This document shows positions 33,601-44,502 of a stretch of DNA of 64,000 bases, in pieces. Made by a program: the position numbers and the translations under genes. This DNA comes from Tubulanus polymorphus (Eukaryota > Nemertea > Palaeonemertea > Tubulaniformes > Tubulanidae). The notes beneath the pieces are model-generated. The model had not been told where the DNA came from. It searched no databases and saw only the letters and a list, made by a program, of their open reading frames with translations. Numbering within the stretch: position 1 is the stretch's first letter; each line of letters begins with the position of its first letter. The stretch is taken from NCBI RefSeq assembly GCF_964204645.1, contig NC_134034.1, positions 3,876,072-3,940,071 of the forward strand, read 5' to 3'.

Positions 33601-36600
33601 TAAACTGTCGGTCACCGACATCGTCTGGGATAAAGAGGTAAGATCCATTGTCCGTTCCCCCTATGACATCATCAAATATTGCAATGGCTGTTTCCTTAAT
33701 TAAATCAGGTTCGTGTATGAAATCAGCAAATTGCCTGCTGATCTGAAGACCTTTACAACTACCTCCATAAATCAGCCATGACATCATCAAATTACTTGAT
33801 TAAATGAATGATCTGGGTCCCTGTGACTTTTTGATTCCTGAAAAAAGTCAAAACAGAAAACGCTTTGAAACCTGGGCTGCTTGAAACTCCTTTTATTTGA
33901 ACGAAGTGCCCAAAACTCCTCTAAAACTCCACTTCAATTTTGAGAAATGGGCGATTAAAAATTTGCCTAGTTCGTAGTTGTACAGTAGATTACGCTTTAA
34001 TTGGTGCAGCTTGAGGAGTAATAAGCAGTTTGGATGCGGGCAGCTTGAGCGCTAATGGGTTGAATAGCCTTCTAATAAGATCGCTCTGAGAAATGATCCA
34101 TGCTGCCATCACAAATCACCCTATGACATCATCGAATTCAGCAATCCGCAGTGCGAACAATGTTGACGATGAATCTATTGTGTACGTGCTTTTTTTCCTG
34201 TGACTTCTTTTCAGAGAGATCTGCTGTATTTCGGTAAGGAGAACTTCGCGTTGTCCGCAAAGTTAGGAAACCCGGCGAAACCGGAGATGTCGAGCGCGGT
34301 TAAAGTGATCCATCGGCTCGACGTCGCGATCGCCGGTTTAGCGATACACGACGAGTTGTTGATCATAGCTTCGACCGAAAGTGATGTCATCATGTGCCGA
34401 AGTTCCGTCGATCCAGGTAATGTCCGCGTGTTAAAAAATACAGGGAAACCTATCTATAATGAATGCAAGGGTAGACCCAGGATTTTCATCCCCCGGAAAA
34501 TTTTGAAAACTTCAGTCTCATTTTCATACATTCATTCGTCCACTTATATCCAAAGGCACTGCCGATTGTCATGCATATCTTCAAATTTTGATATTTTCTT
34601 AAACAATTTCTCCTCAAAGAAGAATACTGTAGTGAAGAATACTGTAGTGAAGAATATGATCTTTCGATTGATTATGGGTTGGCGTCGATATTGTTCCGTG
34701 GTTGATAAATGGTTATCAGAGTGACTACAGCGACTGTGCTAAATCCCTTTACCGACTATTCACGTTTCAATAGTTCCGACTGAGTTTGCCTCGGGGCCAC
34801 CCGCACAGTGTTGACATCATGGCTGCTGAAGTAGCGAGGCTTTCGATCCCCCCAAAAGAATGCAGAAAACTTAGCTTAATTTTGGTGGAATCTTTTATTT
34901 TTCGCATTAGCTCAATAATAGAATAACCAGTTATCAGCATCGATAGAGTATTCGCGTCCACTCCGGTTGGGCTGAAGATATTTCATAAATGGTGACTGTT
35001 TTTCAGGGGGGTGGATGTAAAAATGAAATGGGTGGCCGCCCCTCTAAAACCTATTATGGAGAACAATGCACACCTACGCAGGTCATCACATCAACCATTG
35101 TAAAATATTATGACATTCACCTGTCACAGGATTTCTCCCTCCCTTTCTAGCGGACCCTGCTGGGTACCAATTCTCCTAGATCTGCCGCTAATCTAGTTAA
35201 TTAGCTAATTACGTAATTCGATTTTAATTACAGAAATCGTTTATAGCGACAATCTTTCGAACGATGGTAAGAAGTGGTTATGTCACGGAATCGCTGTGTC
35301 TCCCAACTGTGCATTCCTTTCATTCGTTCAAAGTCCGGGATTTTATTACGACCATTTGAAATTGAGAGATCCGTTGAAGGTAAGAGGGACTCGGCGTCTT
35401 ACTCGGTAAATTTCGGACTGGGAAATTCTTTGCCGAGTTAATCGGACGCATGAATCTACTGTACGACTTGGAAAATATTGCAGCAGCCTCTGATAAAATT
35501 CTACCCCAGTTTTCGGTCAAATACTGATAAAGAATTCGAGAATTACGGTAGACTTAGCTTAGTCTCCTTACTGCGGTAGGCTTAAACCTTCCAGTGCTGA
35601 CTAATTAATACCCTATAGTACTGGAGATAATTTGAAAATTCTAAAAAAATTCCACCCTAGTGTGTTGAAAAATGGGAATACCACTATCGTGCATCTACAC
35701 TGCGGCGCGGTGTATCGTTAGTTTCTAGTATATCACTATGTTTGACAGGTGCTGCCATTTTTCAAGAGAGATAATTACTAATTAGGCTACTAATTACATC
35801 AATACACCGCAGTGCAGTGTACTAGCAAAATCTATCACTGATTTATACACCGCACTGCGGTGTAGACGCACTGAAAGGGTTAAGTTAAGACTGGTTAAAT
35901 TCTATCCCGAGTTCGTGTCAAATACAAAGGAAGAGTTTGAGAAATACAGTAGACTCATAGTAGTCGAATGAAGCACTCTAATCCATGTTCACTGTAGAAA
36001 ATCGAAGAAGTCCCACAATTCAAATGTCCTGTGAGTTCGTATGCTACGTTACTTCTATTTCTAGTCATTCCACGTTATCACCCTGTTACGATGGCTGTTA
36101 GTCCGCAGCTGAAACATTGTGGTTTCCTTTTCGTAGATTTTATCGCATAGAAATTCAAATTGTGGGACTTCTTCGATTATCAGCGGAGGACTTGTCTCCT
36201 ACTGCCGTAAAGTTGGGTGAAAGTTCAAGTAATACAGTAGACTCTGTCCCTTACTCTGTATGTAAATTTATATGCTGTTTTTGGGTCAAATACTAATGTC
36301 TATTTCAACCTGACTTGAGAGCATCCCGGGTGGCCTAGCTCACTCATTTTTGGTAGTACATGTACATACCTGATAAAGGTCTTAGTAGGACCAGAAAGGA
36401 CAGGCAGTCGACCTTAAACATCATTTTTCAATCCACTTTAAACTGTATTGAAGGATATCCAAAAAGTCTTTATTGAAAGGGTTTCATGAGAGAAAAGAGA
36501 CTCCATGATTTGAAAGTTTAACAATATGTCTCCATGCCTACCAACTGAAGTTTGGTTTGTAGGCATGGAAACATATTGTTAAACTTTCAAATCATGGAGT

Positions 36601-39600
36601 CACTTCTCTTCAATTAACCCCTTTCAGTCAAGACTTTTTGGATATCCAATACAGTTTCAAATGGATTAAAAAATGATGATTTAGGTCTACTGCCAGTCCT
36701 TTCTGGTCCTACTAAGACCTTTATCAGGTATGTACTACCAAAAATGAGCTAGCTAGGCCATCCAGATTGCTCTCAAGTCAGGTTGAAATAGACATTAGTC
36801 AATTAATGAATGGTTAACTGCATGGAATAAAGATTTTTCATTTTTAGATCAAGGCGATAAGCTTGCTACCTAAAGAAGAATTGTGTCAACGAATTTTAGA
36901 AGAAAGGGGTGAGTAAACGCGATTTCGCAATCGTGAATAGAATAAATCATCGATTCCTCGTTCATCATTTACTGACGTTCGTATTTTTAGACGAATTGCC
37001 GTTCGATTTATTAGAAGATTTACGATACCGATGTCGAGCCGGAATGCCGTTGTGCGAAACGATGGAGAAACTGCTGTCGTCGCGTGACGAATGGCAGGAC
37101 ATCTCGGTTTATTATCACAAACTGATGAGGTAGAAAATACCGATGACCTTCTCGTTCTCAATGTGACTTTGACAATTCAGAAAAATTACGATTTGTTCTT
37201 GGACTTTCTTCTTGATGACTTCTACAATTCCTTTAGTTGAATTATGATTAATTACTAATGAAGAACTTCTGAATGGCTTCAATGATTATCATTAAACACT
37301 TGATTACCTATAATGACCTCAATCTTAGTGACTGCAATGATTCAGTAGAATTATGATTAAATGCTAATGATAACCTCATGTTTGATGAGGTTATGATCAC
37401 TGATTCCTCTAGTTATTTGTGATTAGTTACTAATGACAACCTTCTCATTCTAAACGACTTCAATGATTCGATGAAATCATGATTACTAATGACGATTTCA
37501 ATCTTAACCTCTTCATTGCCACTTGTGACGTATATTTCCCTCGCAAATAATGACCTTCTCTTACCATGCATGACGTATATTTACGTCGCAGATATATGTG
37601 TTTACTGCAATAGCCAGTGTAGTGAGTCATTACACTGCTGGTGTGTAGCCGTACTATATGCTTGTCTGCCTCAATTTAGTTCAAATTTTCACTCATAGAT
37701 GGAGGATTAGTACCTCTAATAACTTATTTGAATCGAATGATGCCATTGGGTTTGAATCCTGGTGAGGCACGTTACATTATCTGTGGTAGTGAAGAGGTTA
37801 ATGACTGCGATGATTCAGAAAAATTATGATTAGTTACCAAAATGACCTTCTCATTTTCAATGACTTCAAAAGAATTCATTGACGTTTGATCACACAGATT
37901 CCAATCGGTGACTTCATGGTCAACAATAAATGGATACGTTTTTGATTCGGAATTTCCAGGTTTTTGATTCGAATGTTGTTGAATTTTATGGCGTCTGCTG
38001 CTGACGATGTGAAGAGGCAAGAATTGGAGAATGATTTATTTATCGTCGAAGATTTGATCATCAAACATCACATAATCGAACATATGAATAGTTACAACGA
38101 TATTCCCAATCCCGGAGAAACAGGTAATCTTCAGAAATCCTAGGTGATTAAACGCGCAGAATTAGTACCCAGGAAGTAAGACATAACAGTTAAACCCTGA
38201 AGAGAAATAGGTAATCACAGGCCCCGGTTTTATAGACTGGTATTAACTTTAACCCGGGGGCTAACTTAATTCATTTTCAATTGAGTTAACCCCCCGGGTT
38301 AAAGACAATAACAGTCTATGAAACTGGGCCCAGGGTCCAGTTTCACAAAAAAGTTTAAGCCTTAAACAGTTAAGTTTGAATTGTTGTTCTCATTATAAAC
38401 ATGTAAAACCATTGGCAATTACACCAAAAATTTGAGTTTAACTTTTTTGTGAAACCTGGTCCAGGACACAGTTCCGCAGTTGTGAGTTAAGATTTGACTC
38501 AGAGTTAACTCATTGAAAATGAACTAATTTTAACTCAGTGTTAATTCTAACTCAGAACTGCGGAACTGGATCCAGAATTAGTACCCAGGTAATCCTAAAT
38601 TCTAATCTATAATCTTAGGTTGTAATCTTTGTGCAACTAGTACACGTATTCCTACACTTACATTCGTAATCCTAGGTAATCTATAATCCCTATATTCGGA
38701 TCTATAACCTTATGTTGCAAACTTAGATCAACATGAAATTCTACCATAGAATTTGCACTATCTAGCATGTACGTAGTAGTAGACCTGCGAATAATCCAGA
38801 ATTGCCTACTGGCAAATGTGCTGGTAATCTTGTGGTAATCGGAAATTCTTCTTTTCAGAACAATTGATCACGAGTTTAATGGTCGATTGGTGTAAACAAA
38901 CATCGAACAACGGAGAACGCGCGGAACCATCTAGTGGCGAACAATGCGCGATATGTACTGAACGTATCCTTTATTTATCCCTTCCCCCTGTTCCCCGGAG
39001 AAATATCCTGCCCCTCGGCTCAGCGGGATAAGCCTTATACCACTCTTGCATTCAATATCGGTGATGTTTACGGTGTGCAGCGACACTCAAAGGCTGTTCC
39101 GTAACGAGGACGAATGAACAATCCAATCGGGCTAGTCTTCAGAAACCAAGATCGGAACGACGTAAATCAAACAATAAACGAACAAACATATGATGTTTAA
39201 CCCTTTCAGTGCGTCTACACTGCAGTGCGGTGTATGAGTTGGTGATGGATTTTGCTAGTACACCGCACTGCGGTGTATTGATGAAATTAGTTTTTATCTC
39301 TATTGAATTGAAAGATGGCAGCACCTGTCAAACATAGTGAAATATTAGTACCTAATGATACACCGCGCCACGGTGTAGACGCACTATAGTGCTATTTCCG
39401 TTATTCAACACACTAGGGTGGAATTTTCCCAAATTTTCACATTTTCTCCAGCACTTAGGGTATTAATTAGTCAGCACGGAAAGGGTTAAGAGTTATTTTC
39501 TGTTAACAGTAATTGTATAGGTATACCGTTAGTTACCATTTCACAGGGAGTTTGTCCTAAAGGTCATTCGTTCGGTAAGTTCTAACGAGCTAGAACAGGT

Positions 39601-41866
39601 TGTAAGCTAGATTTCATGCAGGTATCGGTCTGCACCCTGTTGTCCCCTCGGGCGTTCATTCTTCCGATTTTGATCGTTCACACTTCATGGGCGATCAGGA
39701 CTTCCCCGGTACGTTTGTACAATTAGAAATGAACATTTTTTCACTGTACTTTCAATAAGGGATCGTTCACACTTCACACGTGTTCAGAACTTCACCCGAG
39801 ACATATTTAATCGAAAATGAACTACAAACACCGGACATTTAGATAATTTTGATCAGTGCATTTTCTATAAGCGATCGCCCCGGTTGAAGAATGGTGAATT
39901 TCTCAAGCGGATGGTTGCGGGTTACTGATTGATAATTGCATGACTTCGGCTTGAAATTCATTCGTTTTCTATAACCACTCAGGTCCCTATGACTCCTTGA
40001 TTCCTTGAAAACTCATTCCAAACCAATAATATTTTTCAAGGTACTTGAATATCCTTGAATTTGAGCAAAATGCCTAAACGTCCTTGAATAACTCCTTGAA
40101 TTTTGAACAATTGACAATTAGAAAATGTTTAGTTTTTAGACTTAGGTAGTCATAGGCCGTGTACACACAGATTCCACCTAATTGAATGGTTTACCGAGAT
40201 AAACAGTACCGATTTAAGAGGAATCTACAGTAATGGGGATATGAAAGGGATGAATACACTCCTTGAAATTTTTTCCTTCTTGAAAACTCCTTGAATTCTG
40301 GGATAACTGATCTGTAGGGACCCTGTAACCCAAAACTGAGGATGACTGAGTTCAAATCTTCATCATTCCCGGTCAGTCGTCAATGCGTGATTTCTGTTTA
40401 TGATTGTTTTTACAGGTCGATGTTGTCAGACGTTGTTGCTGTGTCAGAACGTTCCGTACAGGAAGTGTATGGAGTGTCAGTCTGTTGCTATCGCCATGGA
40501 AATATCTGGTACGTAGCATGTGACAGTAATGTTATGATAATAATGATAATAATAATAATGATAATGATAAAAGTGTCTTATATACCGGTAGCACTAAATC
40601 CAGCGTATTTGCTCTGAGCGCTTGACGTTTTCGGTATTATTACTCCAGCCGTTACAACGACTGCTAATAAGCGCTCAGGTGTCATCAATCAGGCCAGGTA
40701 CCCATTTACTCCTGGGTGGAGAGAGTCAATGAGGATGTGTCTTGCCCGGGGACACCACGGTAATGTATGTATACGGGGTTTGAACCCATGACTCTTCCTG
40801 GAGTCGAGTGCTCTACCACGTCTTGGCCACACCGCTCCACAGTTGGGACTCCAACATCGTTCGTTATCTGTGATCATTAACCTTTCAGTGCTGACTAATC
40901 GATACCCTATAGTGCTGGAGATAATTTGAAAATTTTAAAAAATTTCACCCATGTATGTGGAATAACGGGAATACCACTGTAGTGCGTCTACACCGCGGCG
41001 CGGTGTATCGTTACTTACCAATATTTCACTATGTTTGACAGGTGCTGCCATCTTTCAATAGAGACTAATTTACTTATTAGATCAATACACCTCAGTGCGG
41101 TGTACTAGCAAAATCCATCACTGATTTATACACCGCACTGCAGTGTAGATGCACTGAAAGGGTTCAAAGACCTTGAAAAAATCTGACCCTCATTGCAATG
41201 GAATACTCCCAGAAAATGTAGGCCACTACCTAGCAGTGGCTATGCCTTGAATAATTTGTCTCCTAAATATCTCTGTGACCTTTTTCATATTTATGTCCCA
41301 GGCCGTCCTCTCCATTCTTCTGTCTACATACCTCACTAACAGTCCCTTTATACGAAAGAAAGTCTTTCGGTCCCCAGCCCTTTTCCATCAATGTCCCAAC
41401 CCTGTGGAATCAGCTTCCCGAGCTCCGGTCGATAACATTGCTGGAGATCTTCAGCAGGCAACGTTTCCTCTTTAATGCGGTCTTTATGTCGAGTGCTCTT
41501 AGTGCTTTTTAGAAAATTTCCTTCATATTTCAAAGTTCATGGTACATTCTAATCATGCAAAAGCAGCGCCTAAAAACGCTCCAAATCCATGGAAATTGGA
41601 CTAATTTATAGACATTTTCTGGGGGATGACCGCAGAGCTTTGGAGATCCTGGTTAAGCTCCCAGAGTGTCCCATTACCATTGAGGGCTATCCCTCAATGG
41701 TAATGGGATGCTACCGGAAAATGGCTAACCCTCATTGCAAGGGGACATAGATTCCCAGAAATGAAAATTCAACTAAAATTGCCATCCATTTATTTTTCTA
41801 GGATCTGATTGGATAAAACAAGTTCTGAAGACGAAATGTACATTTTGCGATGGAATACTAGTGTAG
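27682..41866 (+). CDS. GTF3C4: General transcription factor 3C polypeptide 4 (TFIIIC90), 15 exons
   Basis: Nuclear subunit of TFIIIC, which binds tRNA and 5S promoters and recruits TFIIIB and Pol III. Exons: 27682-27825, 29416-29554, 30324-30511, 31051-31192, 33035-33185, 33400-33637, 34215-34416, 35234-35379, 36848-36908, 36991-37129, 37960-38123, 38859-38989, 39547-39574, 40416-40508, 41802-41866. All junctions are GT-AG and phase-consistent, giving about 676 residues (human protein about 820). The N-terminal two thirds match the family's beta-propeller region: HWSSDNRIAVST at 30, VKWSPRD, DLSWSPNMYRT, and HGIAVSP at about 418. The middle RFLIRMLLNFM corresponds to the human RFKLFLLRI helix. 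The C-terminus is the zinc-finger module: C601-x2-C604, C618-PKGH622, RCC at 626-628, CMEC, and C668-x2-C671 near the end. Exon 12's donor is the one weak call (see findings). Confidence 0.88.
27927..28884. mobile_element. Long foldback DNA element in intron 1 of GTF3C4
   Basis: CTACTGTCTGTCACA at the left end is mirrored by TGTGACAGACAGTAG at the right end, and the arms pair over about 200 bp each (TCTCCGTGCGACG, TTATTTCGTTAATAATC and ATACGCTCGCGTAATGCTGA are all found inverted). ACCCT flanks both sides, a likely 5-bp target duplication. No protein is encoded. A different palindromic element is inserted in the left arm at 28061-28509. Confidence 0.7.
28061..28509. mobile_element. Palindromic MITE nested in the foldback element, hAT-like duplication
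   Basis: Ends are GGTCAT and ATGACC, followed inward by inverted TTATTACCGAGATGAT blocks. The arms pair over about 180 bp. TGAACTGG occurs on both sides, which fits an 8-bp target duplication as made by hAT elements. The motif ACCGAGATGA recurs several times in each arm. A diverged fragment lies at 3890-4050. Confidence 0.65.
28975..29040. mobile_element. Short palindromic GGGCCCAGTTTCAC-type MITE
   Basis: CTGGGCCCACTTTCAGTTTTAAGCTTAAA faces TTTCGTGAAACTGGGCCC with a short centre. It belongs to the same type as the elements at 31871-31986 and 38333-38464. Confidence 0.5.
29690..29830. repeat. Dispersed repeat related to sequence at 63.4-63.7 kb
   Basis: Contains ACCTAATCGTTGG, TATAATCGGATGGGC, GATCGGAT-like and GGTTTAGTTT-like strings that recur, diverged or inverted, at 63410-63540 and near 62.9 kb. 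It lies in intron 2 of GTF3C4. Coding capacity is absent. Confidence 0.4.
29915..30211 (+). mobile_element. TTAA-type MITE, copy 1 (forward), intron 2 of GTF3C4
   Basis: About 295 bp with ends CCCTTTCAGTG and CAGCACTGAAAGGG. The right flank is TTAA; the left has mutated. Inside are two intact and one decayed near-palindromes of the type ACACCGCAGTGCGGTGT plus the family core GGCAGCACCTGTCAAACAT. TTAA duplication with CCC-starting ends is the mark of the piggyBac superfamily. Confidence 0.78.
30680..31030. repeat. Tandem repeat of about 75-105 bp, four units, intron 3 of GTF3C4
   Basis: Units run CAAGTGGAATCTTCTA, TTGCCGCAGTAG, TCCAACTGCAC, AGTGACACCTGGTGGATCC. The same unit, inverted, forms the array at 61490-61850, and single units occur at about 42255 and 58565. 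The first two units are the most alike. Confidence 0.65.
31446..31838 (+). mobile_element. PIF/Harbinger non-autonomous element, intron 4 of GTF3C4
   Basis: Ends AGCCCAACGCACACGG and GTGTGCGATGGGCT are inverted and flanked by TAA. On the plus strand it keeps the start of a Harbinger frame, MAASMRQRKILLVILL then RNRRRRSVNRRVWQRFW and IGRRIRQFNY, nearly identical to the minus-strand frame at 20.4 kb. The frame then runs into AACGTTTTT repeats. The nuclease domain is missing, so it depends on an autonomous partner. Confidence 0.7.
31871..31986. mobile_element. Short palindromic MITE with ACCAGG...CCTGGT ends
   Basis: CCAGGTCCCAGTCTCACAAA is mirrored by TTTGTGAAACTGGGCCCTGG, with TTTAA-rich arms. 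It is in intron 4 of GTF3C4, one of several members of the type. Confidence 0.65.
32680..32974 (-). mobile_element. TTAA-type MITE, copy 2 (reverse), intron 4 of GTF3C4
   Basis: Same family as copy 1 in opposite orientation: starts CCTTTCAGTGCTTACTAATT, ends CGCACTGAAAGGGTTGA. Flanking TTAA has decayed on both sides, so this is an older insertion. Contains GACAGTTGCTGCCATCTTTC, the complement of the family core. Confidence 0.78.
33830..34010. repeat. Dispersed repeat shared with 39.98-40.33 kb
   Basis: The series GGTCCCTGTGACT, TTGATTCCT, TGAAACTCCTT, GCCCAAAACTCC, CTAGTTCGTAG corresponds, diverged, to the stretch in intron 13 (GGTCCCTATGACTCCTTGAT and onward). Both copies lie in GTF3C4 introns. 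Family unknown. Confidence 0.4.
35582..35883 (-). mobile_element. TTAA-type MITE, copy 3 (reverse), intron 8 of GTF3C4
   Basis: TTAA at 35582 and 35880 bracket ACCTTCCAGTGCTGACTAAT...TAGACGCACTGAAAGGG. The core is in reverse orientation (GACAGGTGCTGCCAT). At the far end three near-palindromes remain, two of them intact. Confidence 0.82.
36292..36799. mobile_element. Foldback MITE of 508 bp, intron 8 of GTF3C4
   Basis: Two long arms pair almost completely: ACTAATGTCTATTTCAACCT at the left is mirrored by AGGTTGAAATAGACATTAGT at the right. Inner segments such as ACCTGATAAAGGTCTTAG and CTCCATGATTTGAAAGTTTA also pair, meeting near 36545. It ends just 48 bp before exon 9. A second full copy is at 52889-53374 and half a copy at 5190. 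Confidence 0.8.
38220..38573. mobile_element. Three abutting palindromic MITEs, intron 11 of GTF3C4
   Basis: Three distinct palindromes lie head to tail: 38220-38332 (GGCCCCGGTTTTATAGACTG / CAGTCTATGAAACTGGGCCC), 38333-38464 (GGTCCAGTTTCACAAAAAAG / TTTTTGTGAAACCTGGTCC) and 38463-38573 (CACAGTTCCGCAGTTGTGAG / AACTGCGGAACTGGATC). All end in a CAGTTNC-type motif, so they probably use one transposase. A 16-bp direct repeat, AGAATTAGTACCCAGG, flanks the cluster at 38158 and 38573. Confidence 0.7.
39197..39489 (+). mobile_element. TTAA-type MITE, copy 4 (forward), intron 12 of GTF3C4
   Basis: Intact TTAA on both sides, ends CCCTTTCAGTGC and CACGGAAAGGG. Internal near-palindromes are well preserved and the core GGCAGCACCTGTCAAACAT is intact. 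It lies 57 bp upstream of exon 13. Confidence 0.85.
40543..40870 (-). mobile_element. tRNA-derived SINE, copy in minus orientation, intron 14 of GTF3C4
   Basis: On the minus strand the head is tRNA-like: an A-box-like TGGTAGAGCAC and B box GGGTTCAAACC separated by the usual distance. A shared body (GTGTCCCCGGGCAAGACA, CCACCCAGGAGTAAATGGGT, ACCTGGC) and an ATT/ATC-rich tail follow at 40543-40570. The same body occurs at 56935 and 59765 in plus orientation. Confidence 0.72.
40877..41166 (-). mobile_element. TTAA-type MITE, copy 5 (reverse), intron 14 of GTF3C4
   Basis: TTAA at 40877 then CCTTTCAGTGCTGACTAATC; right end GCACTGAAAGGGTTCA, where TTAA has mutated. It immediately follows the SINE head. 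Core in reverse orientation. Confidence 0.8.
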
Positions 41867-44217
41867 AATTTAACCGAGCCTTGCGTAGTGGAGGACGGGA
41901 GGGGCAGTTACACTTGAAATTATGGACTCAAAATCTTCCATTAGGCTGTTGTTACCAGTTCTGACTATGTTAAGCAATTGAAATGGGGTACTGGCACACA
42001 CGAGATGGCGTTACAATACACTCGGTTATACGGTGAGAATTACGCGGGTAGTTCATTTTCAATGATGAGAAATAAGTTCGTGGAAAATGAAGTACTGGAC
42101 TTTAAGGCTGCCAAATGGAAATGTCTTAAAACGAGTCATTAAATAAATAATTGACATTAGTGTATGGTACAGTTTTACTGGAAATTGATTTTCCTAATGA
42201 GAAAACTTGGTTCGAATTTAATTAAAATGTAGAAGAAATTGAAGCGCGGTAACCAAGTAACACTAGTGAACCTGGTGGATCCTCGCCTGCCATACATGGA
42301 ATCCTCGATTGCCAGAGTAGCTTTGCCAGTACCCCATTGCATAAAAACTGGCTCAATCTGAAGTAGAACTATCGAGATATCAAAATGGAGTTGCTTTCAT
42401 CATTCAAGTTATTACAAACTGTATCATGTAAATAAACTAGAATTCTGAATGAACTGAAAAGTATTATTTAATTAAGCATGAATTTCTAAACGTTGCATTT
42501 AAATGTCAAATGAATTGAATACTGTCTGTAGATAAATGCATTTTCGTGTATAAATATTTTTATATTTTGAAATATCAATCTCAATAAAATCGACATAATG
42601 AATATGGTACAAGTTTGTTATCATTCCCAGTTCTGTGGTGGCCATTTATAATAAGCCAATTACTTGTGAATCAGCAGGCTGGATGTTTTTGGATATTCCT
42701 TCTGCCTTTTATATGTTTAAAAGCCCTTCTGTTAATTATAACCATCAAGAAATTCAAGGAAAAAGGTTATCGTGTGTCCTCGGATTGACCCACATTTCCT
42801 CACGCTTATGCACCATGGGGCATGCAAACATGTAAGATCAAGATAATCGACGAAGAGTTGTTAAATGTATGAACCAAAGATTGAGTCAATTCAATTGAAG
42901 CGTCTTCAAAACTTCCCAAAATACGTGTCACTAGATTCCGTCTATGGACAGACGGATGAAAAAATGAATGCATTAGTCTGCAAGGATTCTAGTCCCAAGT
43001 GGGCTATCCGTGTTCAGAATATTACCAGAGACATGTTATGAATTGAAAACTGAATATCACCGCCAGTCGGACATCTTGTAAATGGAAAACTGAATGAAAG
43101 CCAGACATTAGACATTCTAACAGCTACCTTTAAAAAAAAAACATCAAAAGCTTCACGTGTTCAGTACTTTGCAGTGACATTCTCGTTGAAAGTGAGCGGG
43201 AAAACAGAAAATCATCAACGGTGAAACCTCATTATAACGAACTCAGATACAACAGTTCATTGAATATAACAAATAAAGAATTTCGTCCTAAATTAAGACA
43301 ATTTAATTAATTTCATACCGGATATAACAGACATATTTTCTGGTCCATGAAGTTCGCTGTAACGAGGTTCCGCTGTATTAACAACAAAAACGATACATTT
43401 CTTGGCGATAAAATTTCCTATATTTTTCAAATGTTTTACATATACACAATCTCTATACACGTCACACACACGCAGACTATACACGTATCTCTGGTTTTCC
43501 TATATCAAATAGATACTATTTTTCTTTATTCGAAAACCTTACGACAAAATTTTTAAAAATATTTGTACATCAATAATAATAATATTACATGTATTAATAA
43601 AACATTTTCCGTCGAAAGACCGACTCGAATCCGGATAAAAATCTCGACAAATCACCGGCCTCACCTGCCAGGGCGAATGGAAGCATCGATCAGCGTGGAA
43701 TTTTCTGTTTCGCCAATATAATAAATAAATAACAAAATTTCTTCGGACAAAATTCAAAAAAACGATTTCGAACTCGAGGATTTCGCAAATGTATATATAT
43801 TCATATATATGTACGCATATATAGATTGTTATAAACAATTTTCGTTAAAATCAAATCTCTTTTCCGACAATTTTCGCCTCGCAAAAAAAAAACTTGAATA
43901 AATTTTCAACGCAATTTTTCTATTCATGATTTTGAATTTCACAATCAGTTTCATGATAATCCTTGAATTGATTAATGAATAAATAAGCTACCTAATAATA
44001 ATGATAATAACAATAATACGTTATAGACGCTAAATTGCGTTGATTTTGTGACAACGGAATTCATTCGTTTCGCGAAAATATAATTCGAGTTATCACGGCT
44101 GCATTCGGATTATACGGTTGTGATAAAATTCATCTGGTTTTTGAGAAATCCAAAGAACGGTTATACGGTAGAACTCGCTTAGTTCGGATCACCCGGGACT
44201 GGAAAATATTGTCCGAA
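41867..44217. other. 3' region between the convergent genes
   Basis: Holds the 3' untranslated regions of GTF3C4 (from the left) and probably ZMYND11 (from the right). A single, diverged unit of the 75-bp satellite family is at about 42255-42330. No additional gene is recognised; the small frames here lack any family signal. Confidence 0.45.
42583..42588 (+). terminator. Possible polyadenylation signal of GTF3C4
   Basis: AATAAA about 720 bp past the stop codon, in an AT-rich stretch. An alternative AATAAA lies near 42430. Neither is proven. Confidence 0.3.
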
Positions 44218-44502
44218 TTGACCCTATCAGTGTATCTACACCGCAGTGCAGTGTATTAATCGGTGCGGTGTATAAATCGGTGTTGGATTTTGCTAGTACA
44301 CCGCACTGCAGTGTATTGATGTAATCAGTTTTTATCTCTATTGAAAGATGGCAGTACCTGTCAAACATTAGGGAAATAGTAGTTACGATACACCGCGCTG
44401 CAGTGTCGCCACACTATAGTGCTATTCCCGTTATTCAACACACTAGATCGGATTTTTTCAAAATTTTCAAATTATCTCCAGCACTAGCAATGAAAGGGTT
44501 AA
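44218..44502 (+). mobile_element. TTAA-type MITE, copy 6 (forward), 3' of ZMYND11
   Basis: Starts ACCCTATCAGTGTATCTACA, ends GCAATGAAAGGGTTAA. A partial tandem duplication of the first near-palindrome (GTGTATTAATCGGTGCGGTG) distinguishes this copy. The left TTAA has become TTGA. Confidence 0.75.

Noticed and set aside
40543-40610. ATAATG tract as a replication or regulatory signal
   Set aside because: It is the tail of a minus-orientation SINE.
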